Positions 17,841 through 25,427 of a DNA stretch of 64,000 nucleotides are shown piece by piece. Every line of letters begins with the position of its first letter. Position 1 is the first letter of the stretch. This DNA comes from Microcella alkaliphila. Its GTDB lineage: Bacteria > Actinomycetota > Actinomycetes > Actinomycetales > Microbacteriaceae. The notes beneath the pieces are model-generated. The model had not been told where the DNA came from. It did no database searches and was given only the letters and a program-made list of their open reading frames with translations. Location: assembly GCF_004216855.1 (NCBI RefSeq), contig NZ_SGXT01000013.1:186001-250000 (forward strand), given 5' to 3'. Position numbers and translations under genes: made by a program.

Positions 17841-17865
17841 CGGCTCTGACCGCTGCCGAGCGAGC

Positions 17866-18480
17866 TCAGGCGAGCGCAGCGGGGCGGCGGTCTGCCGCGT
17901 CCTCGGCGGCGCGCGGTCCGATCGTCCCGATGCGGGTGCCGCAGACGCTCGCGAGTTCGTCGCCGTCGTCGACGCCGTGGCGCTTCGCCGCGTGCACGAC
18001 GATCGCGGCGCACGCCTCGGCGTCGGCGAGCGCGTCGTGGTGCGCGAAGTCCTCGAAGCCCGCCGCCATCGCCGCGACCGGCAAGCGATACGAGTCGAGG
18101 TGGTACGTCTTGCGGGCGACGCGCAGACTGCACAGGTAGCGAGCGTCGGGCACATCGAGGTTGCTGGCGCGGCAGGCGGCCTGCAGCACGCCCATGTCGA
18201 AGCCGGCGTTGTGCGCGGCGAGGAGGTCGCCGTCGACGAACTGCCACAGCCGGTCGAACTGCTCGGCCCACAGGGGCGCGTCGACGATGTCGTCGGCCGT
18301 GATGCCGTGAATGCGCGTGTTCCACTCGTTCATGACGTCGTAGCCGAACGGCGGGCGGATCAACCACGACTCTTTGTCGACCACCCGACCGTCGCGCACC
18401 TTCACCAGCCCCACTGAGCAGGCGCTCGCCGCGTGGCCGTTGGCGGTCTCAAAGTCGATGGCGGTGAAGTCGAGGGGCAC
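17866..18480 (-). CDS. DEDDh 3'-5' exonuclease, DnaQ/RNase T-like
   Basis: A 204-residue exonuclease of the DNA polymerase III epsilon fold. The four acidic residues and the histidine are visible: DFET in motif I near residue 9, HNAGFDMGVL in motif II, and HDALADAEACA in motif III. It has no BRCT or UvrC-like domain, so it is a stand-alone proofreading or RNA/DNA trimming nuclease rather than a polymerase subunit of certain identity. The start is a GTG. The last 20 residues are Ala/Arg/Asp rich. Confidence 0.87.
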   Translation of the reverse strand: MPLDFTAIDFETANGHAASACSVGLVKVRDGRVVDKESWLIRPPFGYDVMNEWNTRIHGITADDIVDAPLWAEQFDRLWQFVDGDLLAAHNAGFDMGVLQAACRASNLDVPDARYLCSLRVARKTYHLDSYRLPVAAMAAGFEDFAHHDALADAEACAAIVVHAAKRHGVDDGDELASVCGTRIGTIGPRAAEDAADRRPAALA

Positions 18481-18536
18481 GGCATTGATGCTCGCATGAG
18501 CCGCCGACGCGGGTGCCCGGGCTCGCCGTGCGGCCC

Positions 18537-18542
18537 TAGCCT
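18537..18542 (+). promoter_or_regulatory. -10 box of the EamA gene, leaderless
   Basis: TAGCCT ends 8 bases before the GTG at 18551. It also overlaps an in-frame TTG at 18542, which argues against that TTG being the start. Confidence 0.5.
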
Positions 18543-18550
18543 TGACACTC

Positions 18551-19492
18551 GTGAACGCTCTTCGTCGCTATAGCCCGCCGGTCTTCGCCCAGCTCTTCTG
18601 GGCGTCGAACTTCGTGGTGGCCGCGCTCGTCGTCGACGAGTTCACCCCCGTCGAGTTGACCTGGTTGCGCTGGTTGGGCGCCGTGCCGATCCTCGTGGTT
18701 GTCGCCTGGTGGCTCGAGAAGCCGCAGTGGCGAGCAGCGCTTCGCGAGTGGCCGATTCACACCCTGCAGGCGATCCTCGGCATGGTCGGGTACACGCTGT
18801 TTCTCTACGCGGCGCTCGCCACGACGTCACCGGTGACGGCGTCGGTGATCAGCGCCATCAACCCGGCGGTCATCGCGATCGCGGCCGTCATCTTTCTCGG
18901 CGAGCGCATCCTGAAAATGGGTGCTCTCGGCATCGCCATCTCATTCGTGGGCGTTCTGATCGTCGTCTTCACCGGTTCGGGAGAGTTCGCGCTCGTCTTC
19001 TCGCCGGGCGACCTGCTTATGCTCGGCGCGATCAGTGTCTGGACGGCCTACGTCATCGTCAGCCGCCGCGTGAAGACCCCGCCCATTACGGCCACGGCGG
19101 TGCAGGCGGGCCTGAGCGTCGTCGTGATGCTGCCGCTGCTGGCGATCGTCGGCATGCCGATGCTGTCGTCGACGCCGAGCGGCGAGGCGTGGCTCGGCCT
19201 CGCCTGGATCATCATCTTCCCGTCGGCCCTGTCGTACCTGCTGTGGAACATCGGCGTCACAAACCTCGGCCCCTCGAAGACGGGCGTATTCCTGAACCTG
19301 CTGCCGGTGTTTACGGCCCTGATCGCGTTCGCGTTCGGCGACCTCATCACGCCGGGTGAGTTGATCGGCGGCGCCATCGTGCTCGCGGGCGTCTTCTTGA
19401 CGACCCGTCCGGGGGCGACGAAGGGCGCGGATGCTGCGCACCCGCCGACGGGACCGGTCGCCACGGCGGCGCCCGCAAGTCCGCGCCCATAG
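18551..19492 (+). CDS. EamA-family (DMT) transporter
   Basis: A 313-residue protein with ten predicted hydrophobic segments in two EamA repeats. The first repeat holds FAQLFWASNFVVAALVVDEFTPVELTWLRW, typical for drug/metabolite exporters; the second starts near DLLMLGAISVWTAYVIVSRRV. The family exports amino acids, nucleobases or other metabolites. The GTG at 18551 is preferred over TTG 18542 because the latter sits inside the -10 box. A second, distant EamA gene is at 36474. The hydrophilic tail after the last segment is short. Confidence 0.88.
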   Translation: MNALRRYSPPVFAQLFWASNFVVAALVVDEFTPVELTWLRWLGAVPILVVVAWWLEKPQWRAALREWPIHTLQAILGMVGYTLFLYAALATTSPVTASVISAINPAVIAIAAVIFLGERILKMGALGIAISFVGVLIVVFTGSGEFALVFSPGDLLMLGAISVWTAYVIVSRRVKTPPITATAVQAGLSVVVMLPLLAIVGMPMLSSTPSGEAWLGLAWIIIFPSALSYLLWNIGVTNLGPSKTGVFLNLLPVFTALIAFAFGDLITPGELIGGAIVLAGVFLTTRPGATKGADAAHPPTGPVATAAPASPRP

Positions 19493-19835
19493 AGTCATGG
19501 GGGCGGAATGGCGTTGACGTCCTCGGTAGTACGTTGATCTTCCTCGCTACGTTCTGAGGGACTGAGGTAGTGACGCTCCCCGGGACCGTGCGGCGCGCTG
19601 GACGAACTTCAATACCCGAGAGGTTTTCGCGTCTCCGGTTAGGGTCATGCTCGCGCCACTGGCGAGCGGAAGCCTTCGGTTTTCCTTGGTAACAAAGAGG
19701 AATGGCGCGTCGAGCTGACGAGCGTTTCCCGTATTCGCCAGCAACCGCCCCAGAGTGGGCTGCGCTCGGTCGGCAGACTTGGGCTTGCACGACTTCAGCT
19801 TTCACCCACACGTGAAACCCCGTGGGGAACTGCAT
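19493..19835. other. AT-richer intergenic stretch, no gene seen
   Basis: Base composition drops clearly relative to the flanks and stays low to about 20950. Short open frames exist on the minus strand (for example 19547-19744) but they lack a recognisable product, a good ribosome binding site or a matching codon bias. It is the downstream side of the minus-strand pair at 19836-20818. It may hold remnants of transferred DNA. Confidence 0.5.
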
Positions 19836-20168
19836 CTAGTCGCCGAGCAGTATCTCCGTCCCCCAACCTGCTTCCGACGTCGCGTACCAGGCACGGAACT
19901 CATGAGCTATCCGGATGTCCCGCTCATGGCGATCTTCACGAACGACGTGTTGCCAGTAGGTGAAACCGACACTGGATCCGTCTGCTTCCGTGAGTCGAAT
20001 CAAGGCGGTGTGCGGGTGCCCAGACTCCACCTCAATTGCCAGCGAGATCGTGCTCGACGCTCGAACCATCGCCTTGCCAAGCGGTCCATTCAGCAATGCG
20101 ACACCGTCGTTCAGAATGGCGACAGCATCGGGCGAGGCACCGCTGGCCGATTCGTTTTCCGTCGTCAT
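19836..20168 (-). CDS. hypothetical small cytoplasmic protein
   Basis: A 110-residue protein of no family I recognise. There is no signal peptide or membrane segment. The composition is ordinary and slightly acidic, with a central ILNDGVALLNGPLGKAMVRAS helix and a tryptophan/histidine-rich end (TYWQHVVREDRHERDIRIAHEFRAWYA). The ATG overlaps the stop of the secreted protein gene by 4 bases (ATGA), so the two are translationally coupled. The context permits a partner, chaperone or immunity role for the secreted protein, but nothing in the sequence proves one. It lies in an AT-richer patch, suggesting transfer. Confidence 0.6.
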   Translation of the reverse strand: MTTENESASGASPDAVAILNDGVALLNGPLGKAMVRASSTISLAIEVESGHPHTALIRLTEADGSSVGFTYWQHVVREDRHERDIRIAHEFRAWYATSEAGWGTEILLGD

Positions 20169-20818
20169 GCGTATCGGCGCGAATCAAAGGTTCCAGCAAC
20201 GAGAAGATTCGCCGTGCCGCCGCCGGCGATATTGTGCCTCCACGTGAACGTGTCGTACCAATTGACGCGGTCACTCGCCCCAGCCAGGCCACTGAAAGTC
20301 CCGTGGAATTGATAGTACGCGTGCACTGAATGCGACGCTTGCCGGCTTTGTTGAATCCCGTTCTTCTGCCACATCATCCCTGCCTCGTGGACATTACCGA
20401 CAACGGTGGCCGCCGTTGAGGCGCTCAGCTTGAATCCCCACGGAGCCGACGTACTTCCGCACGCTCGCTGCAATGTGAATCTCCCATTGCTGTCTGACCA
20501 CGAGTGATAGGAGTTGCAGTAAATGACTACCGGTGCCGATGGCGTTCCTCTGCTCGAAGTGGCTTCGATTGCCGGTTCCTCGCTGAGCTCTAGGGCGATT
20601 GCCTCGGCCACGTCGGGCGAGACCGGTTCATCAAATTCGATAGTTAGCGTGGATGAGGTTCCGTGAATTTCAGAGTGAACTTCAATACTAGAAATGCTTC
20701 GGTCGTTCTCAGATGGCGTCAGCTCGCCCGTAGGTGAGGCGAAACCGGTGAGGCCGATCGCGAGCGCTAGAGAAGCGGTCGTTGCGAGAAGGCGATGGAT
20801 AACTCTTTTTTGTCTCAT
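20165..20818 (-). CDS. secreted protein of unknown function
   Basis: A 217-residue product with a clear Sec signal peptide (MRQKRVIHRLL, then ATTASLALAIGLTGFAS, cleavage near residue 28). The mature part has an acidic serine/threonine-rich segment (30-85), then a domain with two cysteines (IYCNSY and RACGST, likely a disulfide) and many aromatic residues: SYHSWSDSNGRFTLQ, APWGFKLS, YYQFHGTFSG, NWYDTFTWRHN. I recall similar unnamed secreted proteins in other actinobacteria but no assigned function. It is the first gene of a two-gene operon in an AT-richer patch. Confidence 0.72.
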   Translation of the reverse strand: MRQKRVIHRLLATTASLALAIGLTGFASPTGELTPSENDRSISSIEVHSEIHGTSSTLTIEFDEPVSPDVAEAIALELSEEPAIEATSSRGTPSAPVVIYCNSYHSWSDSNGRFTLQRACGSTSAPWGFKLSASTAATVVGNVHEAGMMWQKNGIQQSRQASHSVHAYYQFHGTFSGLAGASDRVNWYDTFTWRHNIAGGGTANLLVAGTFDSRRYA

Positions 20819-20864
20819 TTGTGGATGCTATCCCCCTCGTTTGATGCATCGCAAGCAATTTTCT

Positions 20865-20883
20865 AAGTGACCAGAATTCACTT
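20865..20883. promoter_or_regulatory. inverted repeat upstream of the secreted-protein gene
   Basis: AAGTGA at 20865-20870 and TCACTT at 20878-20883 flank seven bases, about 50 bases upstream of the minus-strand start at 20818. This is a possible operator in the promoter region shared with the LLM gene. Confidence 0.25.
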
Positions 20884-21034
20884 TAGTTACTCTTGGTAGG
20901 GGTCATAACTGCCGCGCCAACGCCTGCTGCTCTGACGTAGAAGCGGTCCGCCGAAATGCCCACGGCGCTGCAGGGGGGTGCGCCGCGAATGGGAGATATC
21001 CGCGCGGAATAGCCCCGCGCATCCATGCGTTTGC

Positions 21035-22093
21035 ATGAGCATGACGCGCATCGGTTTTCTGTCGTTCGGCAACTGGAGCACCGTGCAGGGGTCGCTGACC
21101 CGCACGGGCGGCGACGCGATCCTGCAGGGCATCGACTTGGCTGTCGCGGCCGAGGAGGTCGGCGTTGACGGTGCGTTCTATCGCGTGCACCACTTCGCGA
21201 AGAACTACTCGTCGCCGCATCCGATGCTCGCTGCCGCGGCCGCCCGAACCTCGCGGATCGAGCTGGGCACGGGAGTCATCGACATGCGCTACGAGAACCC
21301 ACTCGCGATGGCCGAGAACGCGGCGGCGACCGACCTGATCAGCGGCGGGCGACTACAGCTCGGCATCAGCCGGGGGTCACCCGAGACGTCGATTGCGGGC
21401 TATGAGGTGTTCGGGCACGTGCCGGGTGCGGCCGAGGGTGTGCGTGCCGACGAGACGGACGCCGATATGGCTCGCCGGCACACGGCGGCGTTCCGCGAAG
21501 CGATCACGGGGGTGGGGCTAGCTCCCGGCAACCCGCAGATGGTCGGCACGGCGGGCCTGCTGCCGGTGACCCCGCAGTCGCCGGGCCTCGCGCAGCGCAT
21601 CTGGTGGGGCGCCGGCACGCGAGCGACCGCCGTGTGGGCGGCCGAGCAGGGCATGAACCTGATGAGTTCGACGCTGCTCACCGAAGACACGGGCGTTCCG
21701 TTCGACGAGCTCCAGGCTGAGCAGATCCGGCTGTTCCGCGACGCGTGGGCCGACGCCGCTCACGCGCACGAGCCGCGGGTGTCGGTGAGCCGCAGCGTGA
21801 TCCCGCTGATCGACGACGAGACCGAGTACTACTTCGGGCTGCACGCCCAGGCGGAACAGCGCGACCAGGTTGGCATTCTCGACGGAGCGCGCTCGCGCTT
21901 CGGGCGCCAATACATCGGCACCCCCGACCGACTCGCCGAGGAGCTGTCGCGCGACCAAGCGGTGCAGGCGGCCGACACGCTGCTCATCACCGTGCCGAAC
22001 CAGCTGGGTGTCGACTTCAACGCGCGCATCCTCGAGGCGATCATGCGCGACGTGGCGCCGGCGCTGCGCGCGCCGGTCGGGTCGCTCGCGTAG
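21035..22093 (+). CDS. LLM-class flavin-dependent oxidoreductase
   Basis: A 352-residue luciferase-like monooxygenase. The N-terminal strand TRIGFLSFGNW, the region GVDGAFYRVHHFAKNYSSPHPMLAAAAARTSRIELGTGVIDMRYENPLAMAENAA and the flavin-site stretch GGRLQLGISRGSPET are family hallmarks. Such enzymes use FMN or F420 to oxidise organic substrates; neither cofactor nor substrate can be decided here. The ATG at 21035 (with a second ATG at 21041) is chosen over an upstream in-frame start because the family begins directly with the first beta strand. Confidence 0.88.
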   Translation: MSMTRIGFLSFGNWSTVQGSLTRTGGDAILQGIDLAVAAEEVGVDGAFYRVHHFAKNYSSPHPMLAAAAARTSRIELGTGVIDMRYENPLAMAENAAATDLISGGRLQLGISRGSPETSIAGYEVFGHVPGAAEGVRADETDADMARRHTAAFREAITGVGLAPGNPQMVGTAGLLPVTPQSPGLAQRIWWGAGTRATAVWAAEQGMNLMSSTLLTEDTGVPFDELQAEQIRLFRDAWADAAHAHEPRVSVSRSVIPLIDDETEYYFGLHAQAEQRDQVGILDGARSRFGRQYIGTPDRLAEELSRDQAVQAADTLLITVPNQLGVDFNARILEAIMRDVAPALRAPVGSLA

Positions 22094-22118
22094 ACGCGGG
22101 CGACCCGGCGTCGGCGCG

Positions 22119-22124
22119 TAGGCT
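22119..22124 (+). promoter_or_regulatory. -10 box of the P-loop/GNAT gene, leaderless
   Basis: TAGGCT ends 6 bases before the ATG at 22131. Confidence 0.5.
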
Positions 22125-22130
22125 CGACCG

Positions 22131-23021
22131 ATGGCGCGCATCCTGATCACCGGAATGTCGGGGGCCGGCAAGTCGACCCTGCTGGCCGAGCTTGCCCGCC
22201 GCGACGTAACGACGGTCGACACCGATTACGGCGGCTACACGATCGAGAACCGCCTCTGGGACGTGCCGAAAATGGATGCGCTGCTCGCCTCCCACGACAA
22301 TCTGGTCGTCTCCGGCACGGTCGAGAATCAGGGTGCGTTTTACGACCGCTTCGGCGCGGTCGTGCTGCTGAGCGCGCCGGTCGACGTGCTGCTTGACCGC
22401 GTCGCCGCCCGCACGAACAACACGTACGGACGCACGGCCGAGGATCGCAACGACATTCGCCGCTACACGGCCGAGGTCGAGCCACTGCTGCGCCGCGGCA
22501 CCACCCACGAGTTCGACGGACGCCGCCCGGTCGCCGCCCTGGCCGACGAGGTCGAGGCCCTCATGGGGGCTACACCCCGGCCCCGCATTCGCCCGTTCGG
22601 GCCCGCCGACGAGGATGCTGTCATCGCTCTCTGGCACGCTGCCGGCCTGCTGCGTCCCTGGAATGACCCCCGCGCCGACATCGCCCGCAAGCTCACCGTG
22701 CAGCGCGGGCTGTTCGTGGTCGCGGAGGCCGGTGACGGCGCGATCGTGGGCGCCGTCATGGCGGGTTTCGACGGTCACCGGGGCTGGATGAACTACCTCG
22801 CGACGGCGCGCACCGTGCGCGGTCAGGGTGTCGGTCGCGCGCTCGTCGCCCACGTCGAGCGGGAGCTCGCCGCCCTCGGCTGCCCGAAGGTGAACCTGCA
22901 GGTGCGCACCGACAATGAGGCTGCGGTCGGCTTCTACCGCCACCTCGGCTTCGCCGTCGACGAGGTCGTCAGCATGGGCAAGCGGCTCATCAGCGACGAG
23001 GCACCGGACGGGTCCGGGTGA
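22131..23021 (+). CDS. fusion of P-loop nucleotide kinase-like domain and GNAT acetyltransferase
   Basis: A 296-residue two-domain protein. Residues 1-145 are a small P-loop domain: Walker A GMSGAGKSTLL, then TVDTDYGGYTIE, a second strand LVVSGTVENQGAFYDRF and a lid-like RVAARTNNTYGRTAEDRNDIRRY. The order resembles shikimate/adenylate-type kinases. Residues 150-290 are a GNAT domain like E. coli YpeA: IRPFGPADEDAVIALWHAAGL, acetyl-CoA loop VRGQGVGRALVAHVE and NEAAVGFYRHLGF. The stop overlaps the next gene by 4 bases. The function of the fusion is unknown. Confidence 0.85.
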   Translation: MARILITGMSGAGKSTLLAELARRDVTTVDTDYGGYTIENRLWDVPKMDALLASHDNLVVSGTVENQGAFYDRFGAVVLLSAPVDVLLDRVAARTNNTYGRTAEDRNDIRRYTAEVEPLLRRGTTHEFDGRRPVAALADEVEALMGATPRPRIRPFGPADEDAVIALWHAAGLLRPWNDPRADIARKLTVQRGLFVVAEAGDGAIVGAVMAGFDGHRGWMNYLATARTVRGQGVGRALVAHVERELAALGCPKVNLQVRTDNEAAVGFYRHLGFAVDEVVSMGKRLISDEAPDGSG

Positions 23022-23539
23022 GCGGAATGAAGCTGCTGCTCCTCAGTGACACACACCTGCCCGTCCGCGCGAAGGAGTTGCAGCCGCAGGTGTGGCGGCT
23101 GGTCGACGAGGCCGACCTCGTGATTCACGCGGGCGACTGGGTCGACGAGGCGACCGTCGACGCGCTCGCGGGGCGCGCATCCTGCCTGGTGGGGGTGGCG
23201 GGCAACAACGATGGCCCCGCGATCTGGCGCCGGCTCGGCGAGGTCGCCCGTGTCGAGGTTGAGGGGGTGCGCATCGCGGTCATCCACGAGACGGGCGCCG
23301 CCGCGGGGCGTGAGAAGCGCTGCGACGAACGCTTTGGCCCCGGCTCGCCCGAAACCGCCGACCTGCTCGTGTTCGGCCACTCGCACATCCCGTGGGACAC
23401 GACAACCCCCAGCGGCCTGCGGCTGCTGAACCCCGGCTCACCGACGGATCGCCGCCGTCAGCCCGTCGGAACCGTGATGACCATTGAGATTGCGGATGCG
23501 CGCATCCAGTCGGTCACGCTCGTCTCGACCCCGCGTTGA
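23018..23539 (+). CDS. metallophosphoesterase, YfcE-like
   Basis: A 173-residue calcineurin-like phosphodiesterase. Metal-binding motifs are in order: LLLSDTHLP (D-x-H), VIHAGDWVDE (GDW in place of GDxx), GVAGNNDGP (GNND), IHETGA and VFGHSHIPWD (GHSH). Proteins of this class act on phosphodiesters such as bis-pNPP, cAMP or nucleotides; the physiological substrate is unknown. The GTG at 23018 overlaps the upstream stop (GTGA); an ATG three codons later is an equally possible start. It is co-transcribed with the P-loop/GNAT fusion. Confidence 0.87.
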   Translation: MSGMKLLLLSDTHLPVRAKELQPQVWRLVDEADLVIHAGDWVDEATVDALAGRASCLVGVAGNNDGPAIWRRLGEVARVEVEGVRIAVIHETGAAAGREKRCDERFGPGSPETADLLVFGHSHIPWDTTTPSGLRLLNPGSPTDRRRQPVGTVMTIEIADARIQSVTLVSTPR

Positions 23540-23732
23540 TCGCGCCGCACCCACAGCCCCGCGCAGCACCGTGGCCGTGCGCGCGCGGAGCAGGTCGGGC
23601 GTCGGGCGAATGTGCCTCTGACGGCACGTGCCACGAGGGGCGCATTCGGCAAACGGGCCCCTGAGTTCGAGCCGGTTCGCGCAGGTCGAGCGTGTTGACA
23701 CGTGCACGAACTGCGCAAACCCGCACGACATC

Positions 23733-24323
23733 ATGATCGTCATGCCGCCCATCGACCCCACCGCCAACCCCAGCGCCTGGCGCCCGCTCCTCGCCGCCCT
23801 CGCCCGCCCCCACTCGCGGGAGGCGGCCGCGCGACTCATGCTTGGCGCGACCCTCGACGAGGCGGTCGCGCCCGTCCCCGCCACCAAGCGCGAACGCGTC
23901 GTCGAGACGCTCCACGCGGCGGGGCTCGTTGACCCGTCGACCGGACGGTTCGACGAGAGCCTGGCCCCGCGCATCCTCGCCGCGAACCGGGTCGCGGCCC
24001 GCGAGGGCGTCGACCGATTCCTCGTCGACGGGCGCATCGCGCAGTATCCGGCGAACCCGGATGCGCGGCGCGAGCTGCTCACGGAGGTCGCCCGCCGCGC
24101 CATCCGCCCCGACGAGGTACTCGACGAGCCTGCCATCAACGAGCGGCTCGCCGCGTTCAGCGACGACGTGGCGGTGCTGCGCCGCTACCTGGTCAACCAC
24201 GAGCTGCTCGAGCGCCGCGCCGACGGGTCGGAGTATGCGCGGGTGGTGGGGGGAGGCCCGCGTCGACGCGTGAGACCGCGGCGCGAGCGTGAGTGCGGGT
24301 GTGAAGCGTCAGCGCGGGTGTGA
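23733..24323 (+). CDS. DUF2087 domain protein
   Basis: A 196-residue protein. The N-terminal half looks like a winged-helix domain (AAARLMLGATLDEAV..ERVVETLHAAGLVDPSTGRF). The C-terminal half is DUF2087 with FLVDGRIAQYPANPDARRELLTEVARRA and YLVNHELLERRADGSEYARV. Such proteins resemble small regulators, but DNA binding is unproven. The ATG at 23733 (or 23742) is preferred over an upstream start in an arginine-rich leader. The last 25 residues are Arg-rich and run into an 18-bp tandem repeat that supplies the stop codon. Confidence 0.8.
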   Translation: MIVMPPIDPTANPSAWRPLLAALARPHSREAAARLMLGATLDEAVAPVPATKRERVVETLHAAGLVDPSTGRFDESLAPRILAANRVAAREGVDRFLVDGRIAQYPANPDARRELLTEVARRAIRPDEVLDEPAINERLAAFSDDVAVLRRYLVNHELLERRADGSEYARVVGGGPRRRVRPRRERECGCEASARV

Positions 24324-24331
24324 AGCGTCAG
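24295..24331 (+). repeat. 18-bp direct repeat at the 3' end of the DUF2087 gene
   Basis: GCGGGTGTGAAGCGTCAG occurs at 24295-24312 and, unchanged, at 24314-24331, separated by one base. A third, degenerate copy follows to about 24350. The 19-base period shifts the frame between copies; the TGA in the second copy ends the DUF2087 gene. Confidence 0.8.
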
Positions 24332-24395
24332 TGTGGGCGCGATGCGCCAGAACAAACCCGCGCTGCACGCCCAGACTGCCGCACTGCCGCCCGAC

Positions 24396-25361
24396 CTACG
24401 GCTCGAGCAGCACCTTGCCGGTGGTGCCGCGGCCGGCGAGGGCCGACTGTGCGGCGCCCGCCTCGGCGAGGGGGAACCGCGCCCCGATGCGCACATCCAG
24501 CGTGCCCGCCTCGATCATCGTGAAGAGCTCGCGGTAGCGACTCGAGCGTTCGGCCGGGGTCCGGAGGAAGTGGGGCAGCGATGGGCGCGTCAGGCTGAGC
24601 GACCCTCCGGTGTTGAGGCGCTGCAGGTCGAACGGCGGCACCGGGCCGCTCGCGGCGCCGAACAGCACCAGCTTTCCGCGCACGGCGAGGCTCGCCAGCG
24701 ACTCGTCGAAGGTCGCGCGGCCCACCCCGTCGTAGACGACCGGCACACCCTCGCCGTCGGTGAGCGCCCGCACCTGCTCGCCGAAACCGTCGTAGTCGAT
24801 GCTCTGCCAGGCACCGGCGGCCCGGCTCAGCTCAGCCTTGTCGGCGCTCGACGTCGTCGTGATCACCCGCACGGCGCGCGCGACGAGCACCTGTGTGAGC
24901 AGCAGGCCCACCCCGCCGGCGCCCGCGTGCACGAGCACCGTCTGGCCAGACTTCGGGTGGGCGGCCGCCGTCGCCAGGTAGTGGGCGGTGATTCCCTGCA
25001 GGGGGAGGGCGGCCGCCACGTCGAGGTCAATGCCGTCGGGCACGATGACCGCCGCCTCGGCCGGCACCGTGAAGTATTCGGCGTAGGTGCCGCTCGACGC
25101 CTCGGTCGTGCAGACGCGGTCGCCGACGCGCAGTGCCTCGACGCCCTCGCCGATGGCCTCGACGATGCCCGAGCCCTCCGACCCAGGGGTGAACGGCAGC
25201 GGCACAGCGTAGGCGCCGCTGCGCTGGTAGATCTCGATGAAGTTGAGGCCCGCGGCGTGGGTGCGTACCAGCACCTCGCCTGGCCCAGGGGAGGGCGTCG
25301 GCACCTCGTCGAGCCGCAGAACCTCGGGGCCGCCGGCAGATCTCATCACGATTGCGCACAT
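24396..25361 (-). CDS. quinone oxidoreductase, zinc-free MDR family
   Basis: A 321-residue medium-chain reductase. The NADPH fold motif is VLVHAGAGGVGLLLTQ; other family blocks are AAGLNFIEIYQRSGAYAVPLPFTPGSEGSG and LPLQGITAHYLA. The structural zinc cysteines and the catalytic zinc ligands of alcohol dehydrogenases are absent, which fits the QOR subgroup that reduces quinones or enones. TTSSADKAELSRAAGA marks the NADPH-phosphate region. It is monocistronic and upstream of the gamma-glutamyltransferase-like gene on the same strand, 66 bases away. Confidence 0.92.
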   Translation of the reverse strand: MCAIVMRSAGGPEVLRLDEVPTPSPGPGEVLVRTHAAGLNFIEIYQRSGAYAVPLPFTPGSEGSGIVEAIGEGVEALRVGDRVCTTEASSGTYAEYFTVPAEAAVIVPDGIDLDVAAALPLQGITAHYLATAAAHPKSGQTVLVHAGAGGVGLLLTQVLVARAVRVITTTSSADKAELSRAAGAWQSIDYDGFGEQVRALTDGEGVPVVYDGVGRATFDESLASLAVRGKLVLFGAASGPVPPFDLQRLNTGGSLSLTRPSLPHFLRTPAERSSRYRELFTMIEAGTLDVRIGARFPLAEAGAAQSALAGRGTTGKVLLEP

Positions 25362-25427
25362 GGCCCCATTCTCCCCGCGTCGGCCGCGAAGCGCCCGCTG
25401 ATCGCTATCCCTCTCGTCCGCGACTCC

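Noticed and set aside
19547-19744. 65-codon minus-strand open frame in the AT-richer gap
   Set aside because: No recognisable product, no ribosome binding site and no support from neighbours; at this length it can occur by chance.
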